A stretch of 64,000 nucleotides of DNA from Pseudomonas sp. FP2309 (GTDB taxonomy: Bacteria > Pseudomonadota > Gammaproteobacteria > Pseudomonadales > Pseudomonadaceae): the NCBI RefSeq assembly GCF_030687575.1, contig NZ_CP117439.1, positions 3,091,501 to 3,155,500 of the forward strand. Direction: 5' to 3'. The first letter of the stretch is position 1, and the number at the start of each line of letters is the position of its first letter. Shown here one piece after another: positions 11,364-19,552 of this stretch. Position numbers and translations under genes: made by a program. Below the pieces are notes generated by a model. It saw nothing but the letters and a program-made list of their open reading frames with translations. It was not told the origin of the DNA and made no database searches.

Positions 11364-12767
11364 TCAATGGCCGCCGAGGGACGTTCGGCCTGAGAATGGC
11401 ATTCTGATCTGATAGGCAATCGCCAGCCAAATAAACCAGGCCGGCATCACGCACAGCGCCAGGCGTGTGTCCGGCCGCAACGCCAGCAGGCCCAGCACAA
11501 ACACCAGGAACGCCAGCGAGAACCAGGCCATCGGCACACCGCCGGGCATTTTGTAGAGGGACTTGGCGTGCAGGTCCGGGCGCTTTTTACGGTAGGCGAT
11601 GTAGGACGCGAGAATGGTCGACCAGGTGAAAATCACCAGAATCGCCGAGACCGTCGACACAATGGTGAACGCCGTCATCACCTCGGGCACCACGAACAGC
11701 AGCACCAGGCCGATCAGCATCAGCAATGTGGTGAACGCGAGACTGATAAACGGCACGCTGCTGTTCGACAGGCGCCCGAAGATGCCCGGTGCATCGCCCA
11801 GATCGGCGAGCCCGAACAACATGCGGCTGGCGGAAAACACCCCGCTGTTGGCCGAGGACGCCGCCGAGGTCAGCACCACGAAATTGACCAGCCCCGCGGC
11901 AGCCGGAAAGCCCGCCACCAGGAACAGCTCCACGAACGGGCTCTTGGTCGGCGACACCTGTTGCCACGAGGTCACGGCGATGATGCACGCCAGGGCCAGC
12001 ACGTAGAACAGAATGATGCGCAGCGGAATCGAGTTGATCGCCTTGGGTAAGGTCTTCTCCGGCGCACGGGTTTCGGCGGCGGCGGTGCCGATCAGCTCGG
12101 TGCCGGCGAATGAAAAGATCGCCATCTGGAAGCCGGCAAAAAAGCCGAACAGGCCATTGGGGAACGCCGCCTGAGCATCCAACAGGTGGCCCAGGGACGC
12201 GGTCACGCCGGTGGGCGAAACGAACGAGGTGGCGATCAGCACTCCGCTGACGCCAATCAGCGTCACCACGGCGATGATCTTGATGATCGCGAACCAGAAC
12301 TCCACTTCACCGAACAGTTTGACCGTCAGCACATTCAACGCGAACAGCGTCATCAGCATGCCCACGGCCGGTACCCAGGCGGGGACGTCGGGGAACCAGT
12401 ACTGGAAGAATCCTCCGACCACCACCGCATCCCCCACCACCGCCACGCTCCAGCTCAGCCAGTACGACCAGCCGAGAAAGAACGCCGCGCGCGGCCCCAG
12501 GTAAGCACCGGCAAAATCGGCAAAGCTTTTGAAGTTGAGGTTGGACAGCAGCAGCTCGCCCATGGCGCGCATCACGAAATACACGAATAGCCCAATGATC
12601 ATGTAGATAAGGATGATCGATGTGCCGGACAGCGCAATGATCTTGCCGGAGCCCATGAACAGGCCGGTGCCGATCGCACCGCCCATGGCCATCAGTTGGA
12701 TGTGACGGTTGCTCAGGGTGCGTTGCAACGCAGGCTTTTCGCAAAGCCCGGACGTGGTTGTTTTCAT
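11364..12767 (-). CDS. Amino acid permease, CycA-like (APC superfamily)
   Basis: 467 residues with about 12 hydrophobic helices. The family signature QLMAMGGAIGTGLFMGSG is near the N-terminus, and FSFAGTELIGTAAAET is the typical APC helix 6 region. Sequence character is closest to the D-serine/D-alanine/glycine transporter CycA, but the substrate is not proven. The ATG at 12767 has AGAGG seven bases upstream; a GTG three bases earlier is too close to that site. It lies 67 bp downstream of the acetylpolyamine-amidohydrolase-like gene, so they are likely cotranscribed. In that setting an amine or amino acid connected with polyamine turnover is also a candidate substrate. Confidence 0.85.
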   Translation of the reverse strand: MKTTTSGLCEKPALQRTLSNRHIQLMAMGGAIGTGLFMGSGKIIALSGTSIILIYMIIGLFVYFVMRAMGELLLSNLNFKSFADFAGAYLGPRAAFFLGWSYWLSWSVAVVGDAVVVGGFFQYWFPDVPAWVPAVGMLMTLFALNVLTVKLFGEVEFWFAIIKIIAVVTLIGVSGVLIATSFVSPTGVTASLGHLLDAQAAFPNGLFGFFAGFQMAIFSFAGTELIGTAAAETRAPEKTLPKAINSIPLRIILFYVLALACIIAVTSWQQVSPTKSPFVELFLVAGFPAAAGLVNFVVLTSAASSANSGVFSASRMLFGLADLGDAPGIFGRLSNSSVPFISLAFTTLLMLIGLVLLFVVPEVMTAFTIVSTVSAILVIFTWSTILASYIAYRKKRPDLHAKSLYKMPGGVPMAWFSLAFLVFVLGLLALRPDTRLALCVMPAWFIWLAIAYQIRMPFSGRTSLGGH

Positions 12768-12834
12768 CACAAAACCTCTTGTTATGTTTTTGAGTTTTGG
12801 CAGAAAAAAGTGTGGCGTTTAGTTGTTATTGGGA

Positions 12835-13869
12835 TCAGGCGGTGTGGCGTTCGAAACCGTGCAGCACGTTGACGGCATTGATGCCGATCTCATCGACCAT
12901 GTAGCCGCCTTCCATTACGAACAACGTCGGCACACCAACACCGGCAATGAGCTGGCCCATGCTGAGGAAGTCGTCGCTGTCGAGCAGGAAGTGGCTGATG
13001 GGGTCGTCCTTGAAGGTGTCCACGCCGAGGGAAATCACCAGCACCTCAGGGGCGAACTGGCGTAATTGCCGGCAGGCGTCGGCCAGGGCGGTTTTGTAGT
13101 GGTCCCAGGTGGTGTTTTTGGGCAGCGGGTAATTGAGGTTGAAGCCCTCCCCCGCGCCGACGCCACGCTCACTGGCGGCGCCGGAAAAATACGGGTAGGA
13201 GACCGCCGGGTCGCCGTGCAAGGAGATGAACAGCACGTCGGCACGGTCGTAGAAAATATTTTGCGTGCCGTTGCCGTGGTGGAAATCCACATCCAGCACC
13301 GCGACGCGCTTGGCGCCTTGGGTAATGGCCTGTTGCGCGGCAATCGCGGCGTTGTTGAGGTAGCAATAACCGCCCATGTATTCGCGGGCGGCATGGTGAC
13401 CCGGTGGCCGGCACAGCGCGAACGCACTGTTGTGGCCTTCGTCGATCAGTGCCAGGCCGGTGAGCGCGATATCGGCGCTGGTCTTGACCGCGTTCCAGGT
13501 GGTGGCGGTGATCGGCGAGCCGGCGTCCATGGCAAAGAAGCCCAGCTTGCCGTCGATGAAGTCCGGTACTTGTTGGTTGGCCAAATCGCGTACCGGCCAT
13601 ACCAGCGGCAATGCGTCGTGGTTGCGGCCGATGGCGGTCCACTCGGCCCACGCCGTTTCGAGGAAGGCCACGTAGCGCTCGCTGTGGGCGTTGACGTAAC
13701 AGGCGCGGTCGAAGGTGCGCGGCACGATGATGTCACCGAGCCCCACATGCTTTACGCGGTCACGCACGGTGTCGGCGCGGCTGGGTTGTTCGAAGGAGGG
13801 TTTGAGCACGCCATCTTTCAACTCGGTGCCGTGGTGCAAACGGTGGTCATCACTAAAAACAGTCAGCAT
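12835..13869 (-). CDS. Histone deacetylase-like acetylpolyamine amidohydrolase
   Basis: 344 residues, arginase/HDAC fold. The catalytic His pair is in CRPPGHHAAREYMGGYCYLNN. Zinc ligands are in DVDFHHGNGTQ and SLGVDTFKDDP, and the transition-state Tyr is in MEGGYMVDEIG. The DTFKDDPIS form and the length match bacterial acetylpolyamine amidohydrolases, which hydrolyse N-acetylputrescine or N-acetylcadaverine, better than protein deacetylases. It is transcribed with the downstream permease and divergently from the Lrp/AsnC regulator at 13991. The pair may import and deacetylate small amines (inference). Confidence 0.85.
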   Translation of the reverse strand: MLTVFSDDHRLHHGTELKDGVLKPSFEQPSRADTVRDRVKHVGLGDIIVPRTFDRACYVNAHSERYVAFLETAWAEWTAIGRNHDALPLVWPVRDLANQQVPDFIDGKLGFFAMDAGSPITATTWNAVKTSADIALTGLALIDEGHNSAFALCRPPGHHAAREYMGGYCYLNNAAIAAQQAITQGAKRVAVLDVDFHHGNGTQNIFYDRADVLFISLHGDPAVSYPYFSGAASERGVGAGEGFNLNYPLPKNTTWDHYKTALADACRQLRQFAPEVLVISLGVDTFKDDPISHFLLDSDDFLSMGQLIAGVGVPTLFVMEGGYMVDEIGINAVNVLHGFERHTA

Positions 13870-13990
13870 TGGTATACATCCGCCAGTAAAAGACAGGGCC
13901 TATTTTGTTCTGGCTTGACCGGGCTTTCTTTGCTTTTACTTCTGACGCTGTTAGCTTTATCGGGTGTTTTTACCTCTAACAAAGACAAAT

Positions 13991-14482
13991 ATGAAAAATA
14001 AAACCAAGCAGGTCGCTCTTGACGACACCGATCTCGCCATCCTTGCGTTGTTGCAAGAAGACGCGAGTATTTCCAACGCCCAGCTGAGCGAGCGCCTGGC
14101 ATTGAGCCTTACGCCCTGCTGGCGTCGGCGCAAACGTCTGGAAGAGGAAGGCGTGATCAAGGACTACCAGGCCAATCTGGACCGCAAGATGCTCGGCCTG
14201 GACATCATGGCGTTTGTGCATGTGCGCTTTGCCATCCACACCGACCATGCGCCGGACGCGTTTGAAGCGGTGGTCAAAGAGCTGCCTCAGGTGCTGTCCT
14301 GTCACAAAATCACCGGCGATGCGGACTACCTGTTGCAGGTGCTGGCAGAAGATTTGGACAGCTACAGCGAGTTTGTCGAGAGCGTGCTGAGGCGCCAGTT
14401 GGGGATTGCGTCGATCCAGTCGAGCCTGGCGCTGCGGGAGGTGAAAGCGACGAGTCGGGTGGCGATACCGAAGCGCGATTGA
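13991..14482 (+). CDS. Lrp/AsnC family transcriptional regulator
   Basis: 163 residues. An N-terminal winged helix (DDTDLAILALLQEDASISNA, then SLTPCWRRRKRLEEEG) is followed by the RAM ligand-binding domain (HKITGDADYLLQVLAEDLDS). ATG 13991 begins MKNKTKQVALDDTD, the normal N-terminus for this family. The gene faces away from the amidohydrolase-permease pair across about 120 bp, the usual arrangement for local control, so it probably regulates that pair in response to an amino acid or amine (inference). Confidence 0.9.
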   Translation: MKNKTKQVALDDTDLAILALLQEDASISNAQLSERLALSLTPCWRRRKRLEEEGVIKDYQANLDRKMLGLDIMAFVHVRFAIHTDHAPDAFEAVVKELPQVLSCHKITGDADYLLQVLAEDLDSYSEFVESVLRRQLGIASIQSSLALREVKATSRVAIPKRD

Positions 14483-14606
14483 ACGCGCCCATATCCGGAA
14501 AAGTCGTGGCAGGTGATGGCGAATCGCCTGCCCATTCGATGTGAAAAATTCGTTAACCAATTCTCGCCAAAGGCTTTTTCCCACAGGCTCAATCTGCCAG
14601 ACTGAT

Positions 14607-14637
14607 GCGAATAATTATCAACCGTTTTATTATTCGC
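14607..14637. promoter_or_regulatory. Perfect 9-bp inverted repeat, Fur-like, before the siderophore receptor
   Basis: GCGAATAAT at 14607-14615 and its exact reverse complement ATTATTCGC at 14629-14637 are separated by 13 bp. The left arm runs into TATCA, giving AATAATTATCA, which resembles half of a Fur box. It lies 32 bp before the ATG of the TonB-dependent siderophore receptor. Iron/Fur control is expected for such a gene; whether Fur or another regulator reads this exact repeat is unknown. Confidence 0.55.
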
Positions 14638-14668
14638 CACGGACGGCGCGTCGGGGAGAGTCAGTTCC

Positions 14669-16834
14669 ATGTCTGTGCAACAACCTGCAGGTAAAGGTTT
14701 TTCACCGAGTCTGATCGCGTTCGCGGTGTGTCTTGCCACCTCACAAACGGCCTTCGCCGCCGAGCCAGAAGCGCCGGCCACCACGTTGGAACTGGGCGCC
14801 ACCCAAGTCTCCGGCGAGCAGCAATTAAGCGAAATTACCGAGGGCACGCAGTCCTACACCACGGGCGCGATGAAGACGGCGACCAAACTGCCCCTGACCC
14901 TGCGTGAAACCCCACAGGCCGTTACCGTCATCACCCGCCAGCGCATGGACGACCAGGCGATGACCAGCATCAACGATGTGGTCAACGCCACGCCCGGGCT
15001 GTTCCTGAATTTCTCCAGCGGCCCTGGGCGGCAGTCCTACACCTCGCGTGGCTTTGACATCGACAACCTGATGTATGACGGCATCCCGAGCGGCTATAAC
15101 GGGGTAACGGTCGGGGCCCAACCCAACCTGGCGATGTTCGACCGCGTCGAAGTGGTGCGCGGCGCCACCGGCCTGGTCACCGGCGCGGGCAACCCGTCGG
15201 CCGCCATCAACCTGATCCGCAAACGCCCACTGGACGAGCAGAAGGTCACCCTGACCGGCGCCGCCGGCAGTTGGGACGACTACCGTGGCGAGCTGGACGC
15301 TTCCAGCCCGCTTAACGACAGCGGCACCTGGCGCGGTCGCGTGGTCACCTCTTACCGCGACGCCAACAGCTTCATCGACAACGCCGAGGAGTATCACGGC
15401 CTGTTCTACGCCGTCACCGAAGCCGACCTGAGCGAAGACACCCGCCTGACCCTGGGTTACTCCAACCAAAAGGACAAGACCAACTACTTCTGGGGCTCCT
15501 CGATGGTCGGCCTGGACGGTCACCACCTGGACCTGCCGCGTTCCTACAACCCAGGCACCGACTGGGAGAACAAGGACCAGGAAATCAATACGGTGTTCGC
15601 CGAACTGCGCCAGCAACTGGCCAACGACTGGGCGCTGCAGGTCAACGCCAACTACGCCGAGCAGAAAGCCTTGTTCTCGGGCTCCTACCAATCGCGCTGG
15701 GCCGCCGACAAGTCCCTGGCGCGTACGGTGTACCAGGCCGCCTACGATGAAAACCAGGCCGGCGTCGACGCCTTTGCCAGCGGCCCGTTCCAGGCGTTCG
15801 GGCGCAGCCATGAACTGGTGGTGGGCGCCAGCCGACGCATCTACGACATGACCAGCCACGACTACAGCCCCTATAACACCAACTGGCCGCTCAGCGCGGG
15901 CAAGCCGGACTTCGTCCACACCTCGGACACCCGTGAAATCACCACCCAGGACGGCCTTTACCTCACCACGCGCCTGAGCCTGGCCGACCCGCTCAAGCTG
16001 ATCCTCGGCGGCCGCCTGGACTGGTACGACTATGACGCCCATGGCAGTAACACCGGCGACTACAAGGTCACCCGCAACCTCACCCGCTACGCCGGCCTGA
16101 TCTACGAGCTGGACGACCATCACTCGGTCTACGTCAGCTACAGCGATATCTTCACGCCGCAGAGCTCCAAGGACATCTCGGGCACACCGGTCAAACCGAT
16201 TGAGGGCAAAAACTACGAGGTCGGTATCAAAGGCGAATACCTGGGAGGTGCGCTCAATGCCAGCGTGGCGCTGTTCCGTGTCGACCAGGAGAACCGCGCC
16301 ACAAAAGTCACGGTGCAGAACTGCCCGCAGACCGAGTGCTACGACGCCTCCGGCGAGATTCGCAGCCAGGGTATCGACTTCGAACTGCAAGGTGCATTGA
16401 CCGAAAACTGGCAGGTCGGCGGTGGCTACACCTACGCGCGCACCCATACCATCAAGGACACAGCCAACCCGCAGAAGGTCAACAAACAGTACGACACCGA
16501 CACGCCTGAGCACCTGTTCAAACTGACCACCCGCTACAACCTCCAGGGCCCGCTGGAGAAATTCCGCGTGGGCGGCAACATCTCCTGGCAAAGCCGTATG
16601 TACAACGACATCGCCCTGGCCGATGGCAGCAGCTACCGCCTGCAACAAGGCGCGTACGCCGTCACCGATCTGATGGCCGGCTACCGGGTCAACCAACACC
16701 TCGACCTGCAGCTCAACGCGAACAACATCTTTGACCGCAGCTATTACTCGTCCATCTCCAACTCGGTGGACTACGGTGGCGACAGCTACGGCAACCCCCG
16801 AAACATGATGTTGACGGCCAAGTACAGCTTCTGA
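14669..16834 (+). CDS. TonB-dependent siderophore receptor (FhuE/FpvA type)
   Basis: 721-residue outer-membrane receptor for a ferric siderophore. A signal peptide ends near TAFA/AEPEAP. The plug domain contains LPLTLRETPQAVTVITRQRM, SRGFDIDNLMYDGIPSGYNG and FDRVEVVRGATGLVTGAGNP, a pattern shared with FhuE-like receptors. The barrel ends in AKYSF with the C-terminal Phe needed for outer-membrane assembly. There is no N-terminal signalling (STN) domain and no adjacent sigma/anti-sigma pair, so transport without surface signalling is expected. A single-gene unit with a Fur-like repeat upstream and a hairpin after the stop. Confidence 0.93.
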   Translation: MSVQQPAGKGFSPSLIAFAVCLATSQTAFAAEPEAPATTLELGATQVSGEQQLSEITEGTQSYTTGAMKTATKLPLTLRETPQAVTVITRQRMDDQAMTSINDVVNATPGLFLNFSSGPGRQSYTSRGFDIDNLMYDGIPSGYNGVTVGAQPNLAMFDRVEVVRGATGLVTGAGNPSAAINLIRKRPLDEQKVTLTGAAGSWDDYRGELDASSPLNDSGTWRGRVVTSYRDANSFIDNAEEYHGLFYAVTEADLSEDTRLTLGYSNQKDKTNYFWGSSMVGLDGHHLDLPRSYNPGTDWENKDQEINTVFAELRQQLANDWALQVNANYAEQKALFSGSYQSRWAADKSLARTVYQAAYDENQAGVDAFASGPFQAFGRSHELVVGASRRIYDMTSHDYSPYNTNWPLSAGKPDFVHTSDTREITTQDGLYLTTRLSLADPLKLILGGRLDWYDYDAHGSNTGDYKVTRNLTRYAGLIYELDDHHSVYVSYSDIFTPQSSKDISGTPVKPIEGKNYEVGIKGEYLGGALNASVALFRVDQENRATKVTVQNCPQTECYDASGEIRSQGIDFELQGALTENWQVGGGYTYARTHTIKDTANPQKVNKQYDTDTPEHLFKLTTRYNLQGPLEKFRVGGNISWQSRMYNDIALADGSSYRLQQGAYAVTDLMAGYRVNQHLDLQLNANNIFDRSYYSSISNSVDYGGDSYGNPRNMMLTAKYSF

Positions 16835-16844
16835 TCGTTCTCGC

Positions 16845-16864
16845 GGCAGCCCACTCGGGCTGCC
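16845..16864 (+). terminator. Hairpin after the siderophore receptor gene
   Basis: GGCAGCCC-actc-GGGCTGCC, a perfect 8-bp stem with a 4-base loop, 10 bp after the receptor stop. There is no strong T-run, so termination is probable rather than certain. Confidence 0.5.
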
Positions 16865-16963
16865 CTGCTTAAAGTCTGCTCTCGAAATGCCGATAGGCCT
16901 TTTGGCTCGCCTGCATCTGCAAACATCCTGATACCTGTTCGACTTAACATCAGAGTGCCATCA

Positions 16964-16979
16964 TGGCACGCAGCATGCT
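16964..16979 (+). promoter_or_regulatory. Sigma-54-like promoter upstream of a chemoreceptor gene
   Basis: TGGCACGCAGCATGCT matches the -24/-12 consensus TGGCACG-N4-TTGCW at all but one conserved base, with the required GG-N10-GC spacing. It ends 34 bp before the chemoreceptor ATG, leaving room for a short 5' leader. Motility and chemotaxis genes are often RpoN-dependent in Pseudomonas. Confidence 0.55.
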
Positions 16980-17013
16980 TTGTTCCAGGCCAGCCCACAT
17001 GGAGTAAGAGTGC

Positions 17014-18507
17014 ATGCCTCACCGCCCGCGTTTCATAGAGCATTACCGCAAGGCCGACCGCATTATGCTGGCGTTGATCTGGCTGATGTTCCTGTTCTCT
17101 CTGGGCTTGGCGTTCTGGCACGACACCCTGATCCAGGCGGTCGTCATCGGCGGCGGCACCAGCTTGGTGCTCACCCTGTTGTATCGGGCCATCGGCGGCA
17201 CCCGCATGATGCGTTGTGCATTGGGTGCAGGCCTGATGGTCATGGCGGCGCTGCATATCAACCAGGCGCAGGGCGTGATCGAATCGCACTTTGGCATCTT
17301 TGCGTTGCTGGCGGTGCTGACGTTCTATCGGGACTGGCTACCGATTTTGGTCGCGGCGCTCACCATCGCCGTGCACCACGTGGTCTTCCACGCCTTGCAA
17401 CACCAAGGTTTCCCGGTGTTTGTGATGCAACACCACGGCGGCTGGACCATGGTATTCGTGCATGCTTTCTACGTGCTGATGGAAACTGTCGCCTTGCTCT
17501 ACCTCGCCGTGCACAGCCAGGCCGAAGCGGTGGAAAGCCAGGACATGCTCGAGAAGATGCTCGCCGTGACCTCCCGGTTCTCCGAGGCAAGCGCCGAGGG
17601 CGACGGCAAGGTCCGCGTCTCCCTGGCCAAGCGCTTCGACCATTTCCTGCAACAACTCACCCACCTGATCGACGGCGTGGCCCGTGACTCCCACGGCCTG
17701 GGCCAACTCGGCCAGGAACTGGCCCACGCCAGCGGCACCCTGGAAAAAGGCGCACGCCACCAGTTGGCCGAAATCAGCGAAATGACCGGCTCAATGCAAC
17801 GCATGGAGCACGCCATGGGCCACATCGCCGTGCACGTTGAACACGCCGTTGAGCATGCCGGTGTCGCCAGCAAACAAATCCTGCGCGGCCAGGAAAGCGT
17901 CGGCCGCGCGCAACATGAAATCACCCAACTGGCCACCCGCCTGGAAGGCACCAACCAGACCGTCCAGGGTCTGGCCGTGCAAGCCGAACAGATCGGCTCG
18001 GTGCTGGAAGTCATCAGCAGCATCGCCAACCAGACCAACCTGCTCGCCCTCAACGCCGCCATCGAAGCCGCCCGCGCGGGCGAACAAGGTCGTGGCTTCG
18101 CAGTGGTTGCCGACGAAGTGCGCAGCCTGGCCCAGCGCACGGCGGTGTCCACCCAGGAAATCAAAACCATCATCGAAGGCTTGCAGCACGGCAGTCGTCA
18201 GGCCGTAGAGGCGATGCACGACAGCCGCCAAGGTGTGGAACGCTGCGTGGAAGACAGCCAGGTGGCCGTCCAGATGCTGCAAGCGGTGGGCAATGACATT
18301 GCGCGGATTGATGCGCTCAACGGGCAGATTGTCACCACCACGCGCGAGCAGACCGAAGCGAACCTGGAGATTGTCGGGCGCTTGCAGTCGGTGCAAAACA
18401 TCGCACAGAGCACGGCCGATGATGTGGAGCTGTTGGCCAGGAGCAGCGAACAATTGCCACCGATTGCGGTCAGGCTCGATGCCCTGGGCAGGCGCTTTCA
18501 TCCATGA
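17014..18507 (+). CDS. Methyl-accepting chemotaxis protein with multi-helix membrane sensor
   Basis: 497 residues. Residues 1-165 or so hold five or six hydrophobic helices with no periplasmic domain, so the input is sensed in or at the membrane. The stretch VHHVVFHALQHQ followed by VMQHHGG is unusually His-rich and could bind a metal or cofactor (inference). The C-terminal half is a standard signalling domain with the hairpin tip [20 protein letters not shown] and VVADEVRSLAQRT. No HAMP or PAS domain is evident. ATG 17014 has GGAG about 10 bases upstream. The ligand is unknown. Confidence 0.88.
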   Translation: MPHRPRFIEHYRKADRIMLALIWLMFLFSLGLAFWHDTLIQAVVIGGGTSLVLTLLYRAIGGTRMMRCALGAGLMVMAALHINQAQGVIESHFGIFALLAVLTFYRDWLPILVAALTIAVHHVVFHALQHQGFPVFVMQHHGGWTMVFVHAFYVLMETVALLYLAVHSQAEAVESQDMLEKMLAVTSRFSEASAEGDGKVRVSLAKRFDHFLQQLTHLIDGVARDSHGLGQLGQELAHASGTLEKGARHQLAEISEMTGSMQRMEHAMGHIAVHVEHAVEHAGVASKQILRGQESVGRAQHEITQLATRLEGTNQTVQGLAVQAEQIGSVLEVISSIANQTNLLALNAAIEAARAGEQGRGFAVVADEVRSLAQRTAVSTQEIKTIIEGLQHGSRQAVEAMHDSRQGVERCVEDSQVAVQMLQAVGNDIARIDALNGQIVTTTREQTEANLEIVGRLQSVQNIAQSTADDVELLARSSEQLPPIAVRLDALGRRFHP

Positions 18508-18614
18508 CGGGCCGGACCTGAGGGAGCGTTCAAGGCTCAGGTCGATATATCAGCCCCTGCTGCGCGCGTTGGTTAATATAGGCGGCCAACCAATCGCATA
18601 AAAGGACGTATGGG

Positions 18615-19307
18615 GTGAAGGACACAGCGTTATCAGGGCTCTCCACGGCTGACATGGACACCTATTCCTGGCGGCGTCGCCTCTTGATGGCTTGCCTGGC
18701 GATCCTGTTGTATTTTGCGGTTCAACTGGTGCTCATATTCGCGGTTGGCAAAGCCTCGACGCTGTGGATGAGCATCAGTGCTTCATTGGTGGTGCTGCTG
18801 ATATTCGCGTGGGTCGAGCGCAGGCACTCAGGCGGGGTGCGTGCCCTGGTGGGGCACGACCTGGGCAACACGCTCAAGCAGTGTGCGCCATGGGTGCTGG
18901 GGGCTTACCTGGTCAGTACCGGTCTGGACGTCGGGTTCGGATATTGGCAGGAGCCCACGCCGCTGGCGGGCACCCAATCCATGACGAAAAAGCTGCTGCT
19001 CTTCGCCATGACGTTGGTGATTATTTCAACGCTCGAAGAGCTCCTGTACCGTCACTTCCTGATTCGCCTGTTCCCCCTGGGTCACCGTCGTTGGCGGTAC
19101 GTGGCAATCCTGTTCACGACTGCGCTGTATATGCTCATGCATATGCCCTACGCCCATTGGACAAACTTCCTGCTGGTCGGCACGCTGTCAATCATCCTGG
19201 GCTATGCGCGGGTGCGCAGCGCTGGCCTATTGGTGCCCGTGCTGCTGCACATCTTTGCGGGAGTGCTTTCGCTCCTGAGGTACTTCATGGCCACTCTTTG
19301 GTTTTAG
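18615..19307 (+). CDS. CPBP family intramembrane metalloprotease
   Basis: 230 residues, mostly hydrophobic, with six to eight helices. The three CPBP (Abi) motifs are present: the Glu pair and Arg in STLEELLYRHFLIRLF, a His in LMHMPYAHW, and the final HIFAGVLS. The family includes CaaX-type endoproteases and bacterial self-immunity proteins. The GTG start at 18615 has AAAGGA eight bases upstream; ATG at 18654 is an alternative. It stands alone, with no bacteriocin or prenylated-protein gene nearby, so its substrate is unknown. Confidence 0.8.
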   Translation: MKDTALSGLSTADMDTYSWRRRLLMACLAILLYFAVQLVLIFAVGKASTLWMSISASLVVLLIFAWVERRHSGGVRALVGHDLGNTLKQCAPWVLGAYLVSTGLDVGFGYWQEPTPLAGTQSMTKKLLLFAMTLVIISTLEELLYRHFLIRLFPLGHRRWRYVAILFTTALYMLMHMPYAHWTNFLLVGTLSIILGYARVRSAGLLVPVLLHIFAGVLSLLRYFMATLWF

Positions 19308-19552
19308 GCCTTGCGCGCAGATGCCAGGTAAGACCATGCGGCTTTCGACTCTTTGCCTCCTGGATGCCCTGCCGGTGCTTTTCGCGTCACCGGGTGCCCG
19401 CCCCCTCAATACCTCCCGCCGCATCTGGCCCAGTTCCTGCACCCGCCCCTCCAGTCGCTGCTGACTACGCGGACGACTCTTTTGAACCCCGGCGCCCGCG
19501 CCCCACCTCCGATAATCAAGCATCTCCCCTACCCCTTTCGAGGCCTTCACCC

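Noticed and set aside
14825..16699. A 624-codon open frame opposite the siderophore receptor
   Set aside because: Antisense artefact of high GC content; no ribosome site, and the receptor's plug and barrel motifs are clear on the plus strand.
18615..19307. CPBP protein as a bacteriocin immunity gene
   Set aside because: No bacteriocin-like small gene with a leader sequence was found on either side.
18692..19552. N-terminal extension of the MFS gene at 19553 through the CPBP protease gene
   Set aside because: It overlaps an established gene in another frame, and the MFS fold begins at the ATG with its own ribosome site.
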